A stretch of DNA of 64,000 bases from assembly GCA_030429665.1 (NCBI GenBank), contig JAUIEZ010000002.1:31120-95119 (forward strand). The letters run 5' to 3'. The translations under genes and the position numbers were made by a program. Positions 19,946-29,015 of the stretch are shown here, in pieces; position 1 is the stretch's first letter, and the number at the start of each line of letters is the position of its first letter. This DNA comes from Gammaproteobacteria bacterium. Its GTDB lineage: Bacteria > Pseudomonadota > Gammaproteobacteria > Arenicellales > CAJQKF01. The notes under the pieces were generated by a model. It saw nothing but the letters and a program-made list of their open reading frames with translations, was not told where the DNA came from and made no database searches.

Positions 19946-21205
19946 CTAGATTTCGAACGCGGCGTCGAGCTTCTTCGCCACCGGCGTATTCTTCAGCGTC
20001 ACGTAGCGGGGCAGCCCGCCACGATAGGGTGGGTAGTCCTCGCCGCGAATGAGCGGTTCGAGGTACGCACGGCAGCTGGGCGTGATGCCGAAACCGTCGC
20101 GCGAGATGAATTTCTTCGGCATCTTCTTCTCGACGTTGGCAACCCGCGCGAGCTTTGCCTCGGTAATTTTCCATCGGTAGGGCGAGTTCGACGTGCGCGT
20201 AATGGCGGGCATCACCGCGTTCTTGCCCGCGAGCGCCATATCCACCGCCGCCTTGCCCACGGCATAGGCCTGGTCGACGTCGGTCCTGGAGGCGACGTGG
20301 CGCGCCGCGCGCTGCAGGTAATCGGCCACGGCCCAATGATACTTGTAGCCGAGCGAGTCCTTGACCAGGTTGGCGATCACCGGCGCGACGCCGCCGAGCT
20401 GGCTGTGCCCGAAGGCGTCGCGTGTGCCCGCCTCGGCGAGGAAGGCGCCGTCGGCGTTGCGAAGCCCCTCCGAGACCACGATGGATACGTAGCCGAATTT
20501 CTCGACCTTCTTGCGCACCTCGGCCAGGAACCGGTCCTCGTCGAAGACGACTTCCGGGAACAGGATGAGGATCGGCAGCGGGTTTTCCCTGGTCGATGCC
20601 AACGCGCCGGCGGCCGCTATCCAGCCCGCGTGGCGACCCATCACCTCGATGACGAAAACCTTGGTCGAGGTTTTCGCCATGGAGGCGACGTCGAAGCTCG
20701 CTTCCATGGTCGAGACCGCGATGTACTTGGCCACCGAGCCGAAACCCGGGCAGTTGTCGGTGACGGGCAGGTCGTTGTCGACCGTCTTGGGCACGTGGAT
20801 GGCCTGGATCGGGTAACCCATCGTGCGGGAGATCTGCGACACCTTCAGGCAGGTATCGGCGGAATCCCCGCCGCCGTTATAAAAGAAGTAACCGATGTCG
20901 TGGGCCCGGAACACGTCGATCAGCCGTTCATACTGCGCGCGGCTTTCCTCAATGCTCTTTAGCTTGTAGCGGCATGACCCGAACGCGCCCGACGGCGTGT
21001 GTCGCAGCGCGGCGATGGCCGACCTGGTTTCCTTCGATGTATCGATCAAATCTTCCGTAAGAGCGCCGATAATGCCGTTTCTGCCCGCGTAAACCTTGCC
21101 GATTCGATCTCGGTGCGCGCGCGCGGTCTCTATGACGCCGCAGGCGCTCGCGTTGATGACGGCGGTCACGCCGCCGGATTGGGCGTAAAAGGCGTTCTTT
21201 TTCAT
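19946..21205 (-). CDS. pfp: 6-phosphofructokinase, probably pyrophosphate-dependent
   Basis: 'MKKNAFYAQSGGVTAVINASACGVIETARAH...YNGGGDSADTCLKVSQ...IHVPKTVDNDLPVTDNCPGFGSVAKYIA...VFVIEVMGRHAGWIAAAGAL'. ATG at 21205 chosen over 21361. PPi dependence is inferred from motif similarity. Confidence 0.88.
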   Translation of the reverse strand: MKKNAFYAQSGGVTAVINASACGVIETARAHRDRIGKVYAGRNGIIGALTEDLIDTSKETRSAIAALRHTPSGAFGSCRYKLKSIEESRAQYERLIDVFRAHDIGYFFYNGGGDSADTCLKVSQISRTMGYPIQAIHVPKTVDNDLPVTDNCPGFGSVAKYIAVSTMEASFDVASMAKTSTKVFVIEVMGRHAGWIAAAGALASTRENPLPILILFPEVVFDEDRFLAEVRKKVEKFGYVSIVVSEGLRNADGAFLAEAGTRDAFGHSQLGGVAPVIANLVKDSLGYKYHWAVADYLQRAARHVASRTDVDQAYAVGKAAVDMALAGKNAVMPAITRTSNSPYRWKITEAKLARVANVEKKMPKKFISRDGFGITPSCRAYLEPLIRGEDYPPYRGGLPRYVTLKNTPVAKKLDAAFEI

Positions 21206-21709
21206 CAAGATTCTCTCTGAATGCGATGTCGGTTCCCACTGTCGCGAAGCGCGCGCCGAGCCCGAATCTCCCGACCGGCACCGCCCGGCCGGGGCACGGC
21301 GACAGATTCGTGGCGTTGGTGGCCAAGATTGGAGACAGCGAAACTCCCCGGCCGGCGTCACTCGCCCGCCACGCGCGGCGTCGTGTTACGCGTGATGTCG
21401 CAAGCTGCTGAAAAAACGGGCTTTTCTATTGTACCGCGCACGGACCGCAAGCTGCCATGCGAGGATTTTGCGCGCCGATTCACGACGTTTATTCCGCCTC
21501 GACCCGGCAGGCATTGACACCCGGAAGGGTCGCGGGTAGGGTAGCGGCGGCCGCAGGCCGGACGTTACCAAGCGGAACCTTATAGTATTTGATTTTACAG
21601 TGTTTTCCCATGGTGCCCGGCAGTTTTCTCGGTACGCGGGCGTGCGGCCGCGCCGCCGCCGGATGGATCGACACGGCAAGCGCCATTACTCGCTCACAGA
21701 GATCCGATC

Positions 21710-23188
21710 ATGCGCATAATTTTGCTGGGAGCGCCAGGCTCCGGTAAGGGCACCCAGGCCAGGAAGCTGGTCGAGACCTACAAGGTACCGCAGATCTCCA
21801 CGGGAAATATCCTGCGCGCCGCCGCAGCCGACGGTACCGAGGCCGGGCGCAGGGCCGAGCAGATCATGAAAGAGGGCTCGCTGGCGCCCGACGACCTGGT
21901 CATCGAACTGGTCTCGCAACGCGTCCTCAAGGCGGACACCCGTCGCGGCTTCATTCTGGACGGCTTCCCTCGCAACATTCCCCAGGCGCAGGAACTGGAC
22001 ACGCGCCTGGGATGGGTTTCGAGGCCGATTCAGATCGCGGTGAATTTCGAGGTGGAAGAATCATCCCTGGTCAAGCGACTGACCGGTCGACGAATCTGCG
22101 AAAACTGCGGGGCGATCTACAACATTCACTCCAACCCGCCTAGGAGCCGCGGGCGCTGCGACGAATGCGGCGGCCACCTCGCCAGGCGCGACGACGACAC
22201 CGAGGAGGTCGCGCGCGCGCGCATCGGCGTATATCACCGGGAAACCGAGCACCTGGTGCAGTATTACCGCGCCCAGCACAAACTGCGCACACTTAACGCG
22301 AACGGCAGCCCGAACGACATATTCGGCCGCCTGTGCGAGATGATCGACACCGAGATCCGTCCGCTCGAGAACAAGGTGGTGTCGGTGCACGGCGCGGAGG
22401 GCAACGCAACGCAAACGCAGATCGTGGGCGGCAAGATCGTGCGCGAGGTAACCGGCAGCGACGTGCGCACGACCCGGGTTCAGCCTCGCCAAAACGCCGA
22501 AGCGGAGGACGCGCGCGAGTCGGATCGTGCCGGCGCCGCCGCGGCGACCGGGGCGGGCGCGGGAAAATCCGCGACCCGTAAACCGGCACAGGGCAAATCG
22601 ACGGCCGACAATGCCGCGCCCAAAAAAACCGTGGCCGCGAAGCCCGCCTCCAAAAAGGCCACGGCCAAAAAAACGACTGCGAAAAAAGCCGCCGCGAAGA
22701 AAACCACGGCGAAAAAAGCGAGCGTGAAAAAAACGGCGGCAAAGAAGACCGCGACGAAAAAAACGCCGGCGCGCAAGTCCACGGCGAAGAAAAAGGTGTC
22801 GAAGCGACCCGCAGCAAAAAAGAAAACGGCGAAAAAGGCGTTAACCCGCAAGCTCGCCGCTAAGAAGACGCCCGCGCGAAAAGCGGCGACCAGGAAAAAG
22901 TCTTCCGGCAAGTCGACGACCCGCAAGTCTCCCGCCGCACGCAAGACCGCCGGCCGCAAAACGGCGAAAAAGGCCGCTACGAAGAAGACCGCGACGCGGA
23001 AAAAAGTCGCCAAAAAGAGCCCGGCGCGCAAGAAAACCGCACGCAAGAGCGGCACCGGTGCCGCCAGGACAAGAGCGAAAACCGCCGCGCGCACGAGCAG
23101 GAGCAAGGCAGCGACGCGAAAAAAGACCGCGACAAGGCCGTCCGCCAGGAAATCCGCTCGCCGCGCCGCACCGACCCGCCGGAAATAG
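21710..23188 (+). CDS. adk: Adenylate kinase with a long C-terminal histone-H1-like Lys/Ala-rich extension
   Basis: N-terminal 'MRIILLGAPGSGKGTQARKLVETYKVPQISTGNILR', 'FILDGFPRNIPQAQEL', Cys4 LID 'CENCGAIYNIHSNPPRSRGRCDEC'. From ~residue 255 the protein is AKK/TAKK-type repeats to the stop. Confidence 0.93.
   Translation: MRIILLGAPGSGKGTQARKLVETYKVPQISTGNILRAAAADGTEAGRRAEQIMKEGSLAPDDLVIELVSQRVLKADTRRGFILDGFPRNIPQAQELDTRLGWVSRPIQIAVNFEVEESSLVKRLTGRRICENCGAIYNIHSNPPRSRGRCDECGGHLARRDDDTEEVARARIGVYHRETEHLVQYYRAQHKLRTLNANGSPNDIFGRLCEMIDTEIRPLENKVVSVHGAEGNATQTQIVGGKIVREVTGSDVRTTRVQPRQNAEAEDARESDRAGAAAATGAGAGKSATRKPAQGKSTADNAAPKKTVAAKPASKKATAKKTTAKKAAAKKTTAKKASVKKTAAKKTATKKTPARKSTAKKKVSKRPAAKKKTAKKALTRKLAAKKTPARKAATRKKSSGKSTTRKSPAARKTAGRKTAKKAATKKTATRKKVAKKSPARKKTARKSGTGAARTRAKTAARTSRSKAATRKKTATRPSARKSARRAAPTRRK
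22600..23185 (+). repeat. Degenerate Lys/Ala-rich coding repeat (aaaaaa-gcg/acg style units)
   Basis: Encodes KKATAKKTTAKKAAAKKTTAKKASVKKTAAKKTATKKTPARK... within the adk ORF. Confidence 0.85.
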
Positions 23189-24214
<1,026 letters not shown>

Positions 24215-24227
24215 TCGTATCCAATCC

Positions 24228-24611
24228 ATGCCCGAGCAATACAAGCCGCCGAGACCCGTCAACATCGTACTGCACCAGCGGTCGCGCCAGCTCGAGATCG
24301 AGTTCGACGACGGCAAGCGGTTTTCGCTGAGTTGCGAGTATCTGCGCGTATTCTCGCCCTCCGCCGAGGTACAGGGACACGGGCCCGGCCAGGAGGTGCT
24401 GCAAGTCGGCAAGGAGAACGTCAATATCGAGAAGATCGACCCGGTGGGTACGTACGCTGTTTGCCTGCATTTCGACGACGGGCACAGCACCGGCATCTAT
24501 TCCTGGGAGACGCTGTACCGGCTCGGCGTGAACGAGCAGGCCAACTGGGCCCGATACCTCGAGCGCCTCGAAGCGGCCGGCCACACCCGCGCGCCGCGAG
24601 GAGAGCATTGA
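24228..24611 (+). CDS. DUF971 family protein (gamma-butyrobetaine hydroxylase-like N-terminal domain)
   Basis: 127 aa; '[42 protein letters not shown]...[28 protein letters not shown]'. Confidence 0.9.
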   Translation: MPEQYKPPRPVNIVLHQRSRQLEIEFDDGKRFSLSCEYLRVFSPSAEVQGHGPGQEVLQVGKENVNIEKIDPVGTYAVCLHFDDGHSTGIYSWETLYRLGVNEQANWARYLERLEAAGHTRAPRGEH

Positions 24612-25366
24612 TGCCGGACGAGCGGGGCGGCACCACCCACTTCGGCTACCGCGACGTGCCCGAGGACGCCAAGGCGTCCATGGTGGGCGCGGTATTCAGT
24701 TCGGTGGCCGACAAGTACGACATCATGAACGACGCCATGTCGTTCGGCGCGCATCGCGCCTGGAAACTGTTCGCGGCGTCCCAGAGCGGACTGAAGCGCG
24801 GTCAGTGCGTTCTCGACGTGGCCGCGGGCAGCGGCGACCTGTCGCGCCATTTCCGCGCCCAGGTCGGCGATACCGGCCTCGTCGTGATGACCGACATCAA
24901 CGCCGACATGCTGAGCCGCGGCCGCGACCGAATGATCGACGCGGGCGCGACCGGCAACATCACCTATTGCCTCGCCGATGCCGAAAACCTCGCTTTTGCC
25001 GACGGCAGCTTCGACTGCGTGAGCATCGCCTTCGGCCTGCGGAACGTCACGCGCATCCCCAAGGCCCTGCGCGCGATGCAGCGGGTGTTGCGCCCCGGCG
25101 GCAAGCTCCTCGTGCTGGAATTCTCGCGGCCCGTCTCGGCGCCCCTTCGCCGCCTCTATGACCTTTACTCGTTCGGCGTCATCCCGGCCATGGGCAAGCT
25201 CATCGCGGATGACGCCGACAGCTACCGATACCTGGTGGAGTCGATTCGCAAGCATCCGGACCAGGAAACCCTGGCCGCCATGATGCGCGACGCGGGTTTT
25301 GAAAACGTGAGTTGGCACAACCTGGCCGGCGGTGTCGTGGCGCTGCATACGGGCTACCGCTTCTAG
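24611..25366 (+). CDS. ubiE: Ubiquinone/menaquinone biosynthesis C-methyltransferase UbiE
   Basis: '[44 protein letters not shown]'; ATG at 24611. Confidence 0.96.
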   Translation: MPDERGGTTHFGYRDVPEDAKASMVGAVFSSVADKYDIMNDAMSFGAHRAWKLFAASQSGLKRGQCVLDVAAGSGDLSRHFRAQVGDTGLVVMTDINADMLSRGRDRMIDAGATGNITYCLADAENLAFADGSFDCVSIAFGLRNVTRIPKALRAMQRVLRPGGKLLVLEFSRPVSAPLRRLYDLYSFGVIPAMGKLIADDADSYRYLVESIRKHPDQETLAAMMRDAGFENVSWHNLAGGVVALHTGYRF

Positions 25367-25379
25367 GACGCCCACGCGA

Positions 25380-25991
25380 ATGTTCTCGGCAAGGCAATTG
25401 AGCGTGATCGAGGGCGTGGTCAACCGCGTGCTGGCGGGCGATCCGGACACGCCCGCGCGCCTTTCCCGGCTCGCCGGTCGCACCGTTCGCGTCGATTCGT
25501 GGCTGGCGCGCGACGTCAGCCTCTACGTCACCTTCGACGAAAACCTCGTGCACCTCGACGACACGTTCGACGGCGAGGTCGACGCCACCATCTCGGGCGG
25601 TCCGCTGGGCTTCGCCCGGGCCGCTGCCGACCCCGCCAACCGCGACGTGTTCGGCGACGGCACCCTCAGCGTGAGCGGCGACGCGATGGTGGTGCAGGCC
25701 GCCGCGGAACTGTTCGGTCGTTATCGTTACGACTGGCAGGGCCGCGTGGAACCGGTGATCGGCGAAGCCGCCACCGCGCGCCTGGAATCGCTGCTCGACC
25801 GGCTCGAGGCGTGGCGTGGCGAGGTGCGCGCAAAGGTCGCCGCGGACGCCGGGGAATACCTTCGCGAGGAAAAGCGCCTGTTGGCCACCCGCGAATCCGT
25901 GGCCTCGTTCGGTGACGCGGTGGACAACCTGGTTTCGGACGTTTCGCGGCTTCAAAAGCGCATCGAATTGCTGGAGAAACGCCGCGGATGA
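25380..25991 (+). CDS. ubiJ: UbiJ, SCP2 sterol-binding domain accessory factor
   Basis: SCP2-like protein between ubiE and ubiB; 'MFSARQLSVIEGVVNRVLAGDPDTPARLSRLAGRTVRVD'. Confidence 0.88.
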   Translation: MFSARQLSVIEGVVNRVLAGDPDTPARLSRLAGRTVRVDSWLARDVSLYVTFDENLVHLDDTFDGEVDATISGGPLGFARAAADPANRDVFGDGTLSVSGDAMVVQAAAELFGRYRYDWQGRVEPVIGEAATARLESLLDRLEAWRGEVRAKVAADAGEYLREEKRLLATRESVASFGDAVDNLVSDVSRLQKRIELLEKRRG

Positions 25992-26061
25992 CGAAACCGC
26001 GCCAGCGCGGCCGCCGCCGGATCGCCCGACACCGGCCCGCCCCGGCGACCGGGGCGGTGGC

Positions 26062-27789
26062 ATGAGCGTGAAAGTTCGCAACGGCGCGAGGGTGTCCACG
26101 GTACGCCGCGGCCGGCTGCCGCGGCTGCTCCACATCGCCCGGGTTTTCGTGCGCCACGGCCTCGACGAGTTCGTCACCACGCTGCACCTGTTCCGGCCCT
26201 ACCGCTACCTGCTCTACCTGCACCCGTCGCGATGGAAGCGGCGCGACCCGGCCCCGCGTGCCGTGCGCCTGCGTGAAGCCCTGGAAGAACTCGGCCCGGT
26301 GTTCGTCAAGTTCGGCCAGATGCTTTCCACGCGCCCCGACCTGCTGCCGGAGGACATCGCCGTCGAGCTGACCCGCCTGCAGGACAAGGTGCCGCCCTTC
26401 CCGGCGCACACGTCCCGGCGCATCGTCGAGGAAGCCCTCGAGCGCCCGGTCACCGAGGCATTCGCCAGCTTCGACCTGGAACCCATCGCCTCGGCGTCGG
26501 TGGCCCAGGTCCATACCGCCACGCTGCACGACGGCAGCGAGGTCATCGTCAAGGTGCTGCGCCCCGGCATCGAGAAGGTCATCGACCGCGACCTCGACCT
26601 GCTCTATACGCTCGCGCGACTGGCCGAGAAATACTGGTCCGAGGGTACGCGCCTGCGGCCGGTGGAGATCGTCGGCGAGTACGACAAGACCATCCACGAC
26701 GAACTCGACCTGGTGCGGGAAGCCGCCAACGCCAGCCAGCTTCGCAACAACTTCATCGATTCGGACCTGTTGTACGTGCCCAGGGTCTACTGGGACTACA
26801 CGCGCACCAAAGTCATGGTGATGGAGAGAATCCACGGCATATCCATCCGCGACGTGGACGCGCTGCACCGCGCCGGCATCGACATGCGCACCCTCGCCCA
26901 CAACGGCGTGGAGATCTTCTTCACCCAGGCGTTCCGCGACGGCTTCTTTCACGCCGACATGCACCCCGGCAACATCTTCGTCTCCGAATCGGGCAAGTAC
27001 TGCGCGGTGGACTTCGGCATCATGGGCACGCTCAGCGACGTCGACAAGCGCTATCTCGCCGAAAACCTGCTGGCGTTCTTCAACCGCGACTACCGCGCCG
27101 TGGCCGTCGCCCACGTGCGCGCCGGGTGGGTGCCGGCGCATACCCGGGTGGAGGAGTTCGAGGGGGCGATTCGCGCGGTATGTGAACCGATCTTCGCCAA
27201 GCCGATCAGCGAGATCTCGTTCGGCCGCCTGGTAATGCGCCTGTTCCAGACCGCGCGGCGCTTCGAGATGCCCGTGCAACCGCAGTTGGCGCTGCTGCAG
27301 AAGACATTGCTCAACATCGAGGGACTCGGCCGCCGTCTCTACCCGGAACTGGACCTTTGGCAGACTGCCAAGCCCTACCTCGAACGCTGGATGAGCGAGC
27401 AGGTCGGGCCGCGCGCCGCGCTGCGCGGCATTCGCCGCGAAGTGCCGCGATTCATGGCGCTGGGTCCGGAGATCCCGGGGCTCGCCTTCGAGTTGCTGCG
27501 CCGCGCCCGCGACGGCGAGCTCGACGTGAATACGCGCTCGGAAGACCTGTCGGCGATCGAGCGCACCATGGAAGCGAACCATCGGCGCCTGCTCGCGGGG
27601 ATCACCGGCTGCTCGCTGCTGGGCATTGCGGTGCTGTTGTACCTGTTCGACTACGCCGGGGCGACTTGGCGCGGCGTGCCCGTCTCCAGCATGCTGGCGC
27701 TGGTGCCCGGCATCGCGCTGATCGTGCGCGCCTGGTCGGGTGGCCCGGGCGAGCGCCAGGCATCGATTCGGCGAATGCGCCGCGACTGA
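26062..27789 (+). CDS. ubiB: UbiB/ABC1 family atypical kinase for ubiquinone biosynthesis
   Basis: 'LGPVFVKFGQMLSTRPDLLPEDIAVELTRLQDKVPPFP', 'GFFHADMHPGNIFV', C-terminal hydrophobic segments. Confidence 0.95.
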   Translation: MSVKVRNGARVSTVRRGRLPRLLHIARVFVRHGLDEFVTTLHLFRPYRYLLYLHPSRWKRRDPAPRAVRLREALEELGPVFVKFGQMLSTRPDLLPEDIAVELTRLQDKVPPFPAHTSRRIVEEALERPVTEAFASFDLEPIASASVAQVHTATLHDGSEVIVKVLRPGIEKVIDRDLDLLYTLARLAEKYWSEGTRLRPVEIVGEYDKTIHDELDLVREAANASQLRNNFIDSDLLYVPRVYWDYTRTKVMVMERIHGISIRDVDALHRAGIDMRTLAHNGVEIFFTQAFRDGFFHADMHPGNIFVSESGKYCAVDFGIMGTLSDVDKRYLAENLLAFFNRDYRAVAVAHVRAGWVPAHTRVEEFEGAIRAVCEPIFAKPISEISFGRLVMRLFQTARRFEMPVQPQLALLQKTLLNIEGLGRRLYPELDLWQTAKPYLERWMSEQVGPRAALRGIRREVPRFMALGPEIPGLAFELLRRARDGELDVNTRSEDLSAIERTMEANHRRLLAGITGCSLLGIAVLLYLFDYAGATWRGVPVSSMLALVPGIALIVRAWSGGPGERQASIRRMRRD

Positions 27790-28168
27790 ATCGCCGGGCC
27801 GCTCCGGTCCGCGGCGCCGGTTGCCGGCCGTCGCGCACCGTGCTACGGTGGAAACGTAACCAATCCCGCCCTTCAGGCGGGACAGGAAAAGCACGGATCT
27901 GTCGCGATCCGGCGCGACATCGACGATCGATTACAGCGGTGATCGTCGCGTACCGCCGGGGCAGGTGGATTCGGCAGGAAGGATTGCCCGATGCCGTGCC
28001 TGATATTCCGCCGGTTACGACGAGTTGTACCGGACCTGGTTCGAAGCGGAGCGTGACGCGGCCCTGCGGGGCCGGCCAGGGGTGCAGACGACATACCGGC
28101 AAGAACAGAAAAGAACAAACAAGGATCGTCCACCGGTCGATAATAAAGTTCAGGAAGGCATCCCGCTG

Positions 28169-28206
28169 GGCCCCGAGGACACGTCGTCCCCGGGGCCTTT
28201 GTTTTT
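28169..28206 (+). terminator. Rho-independent terminator
   Basis: GGCCCCGAGGAC-ACGTC-GTCCCCGGGGCC near-perfect stem followed by TTTGTTTTT. Confidence 0.75.
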
Positions 28207-28241
28207 GCCCGAGGCGTTTACGCGCCGATCGTCCGGCCTTC

Positions 28242-29015
28242 TCAACTGACGAGTATCGTCGCGCAGTCGACGCTGGCTAGGTGCAGCCGCATCGACGACG
28301 GCGAGAGCAGGGCGCTGCGGCGATTGACGACGAGCACCGTGCTCGCGCATTTCTCTAACTCGCGCGCCACGGCGGACGGACCGGGACGACCCGCCAGGGG
28401 AATCACCACCGGCTTCGCGGTGTCCGCCGACAAGAACGAGAGCGCCGTTTCCCGCGCCATCTCGGCAAGGTCGGGTCCACCGCAGGCCAGCACCTTCAAC
28501 GGGCGCGCCGGCGCGTCGGCGGCGAGTCCGGCGGCGACGCGGAGCGTTCGAACCGCTTCCTCGCCGTCGTCGAACAACACGGCGAGCACGGATTGCGGGC
28601 GTGTTCGCGCCGGGTTCGCGCGCACCGCGCCGACGCGCAACAGCGCCAGAACGTCGGCCTCCACCGCGCCCAGCAACTCTCGGCTCACCGATCCGCGCCA
28701 TACGCTAAACGGCACCTCGATGCCGCGCGCCCTGGAGAATTCCGCGAGTCCGCGCCGAGCACGACTGGCAAGCGCCTTGAGTTCCTGTTGCATGCGCCCG
28801 GCCTCGATCGGCTCGACTCGCATGCTGGACGGCTTGAACTCGCGAAGGAAGCCGAGCGCATCGAGGCGCAGCAAGTCGCTGTCCTCGACGAACATGCCTT
28901 CCAGGTCCGCGTTCATGCGTCGGGCAAGACGCAGCATGGCGTCCAGTTCGGAAACGTCGACCTGGCCCGTGTCCAGGGTCAGCACGATTCGCGTCCTTGA
29001 CGGGTCCGGGGTCAT
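28242..29015 (-). CDS. Conserved hypothetical protein, possibly universal-stress-like
   Basis: 257 aa, regular alpha/beta composition; stop overlaps nothing downstream, and the start overlaps the stop of the Lon-like gene (ATGA-type coupling, 29012-29015). Confidence 0.65.
   Translation of the reverse strand: MTPDPSRTRIVLTLDTGQVDVSELDAMLRLARRMNADLEGMFVEDSDLLRLDALGFLREFKPSSMRVEPIEAGRMQQELKALASRARRGLAEFSRARGIEVPFSVWRGSVSRELLGAVEADVLALLRVGAVRANPARTRPQSVLAVLFDDGEEAVRTLRVAAGLAADAPARPLKVLACGGPDLAEMARETALSFLSADTAKPVVIPLAGRPGPSAVARELEKCASTVLVVNRRSALLSPSSMRLHLASVDCATILVS

Noticed and set aside
22600-23185. A/G-rich repeat as a noncoding satellite or assembly artefact
   Set aside because: The reading frame stays open across ~580 bp with consistent AKK/RKS coding; treated as a protein tail, though long-read confirmation is advisable.
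25666-27894. 742-aa minus-strand ORF
   Set aside because: Antisense to ubiJ/ubiB, no family signal.
28025-28249. 74-aa ORF (YRTWFEAERDAALRGRPGVQTTYRQEQKRTNKDRPPVDNK...)
   Set aside because: Looks protein-like, but starts at TTG with no clear RBS, has an in-frame stop just upstream, and contains the strong terminator hairpin; more likely noncoding.
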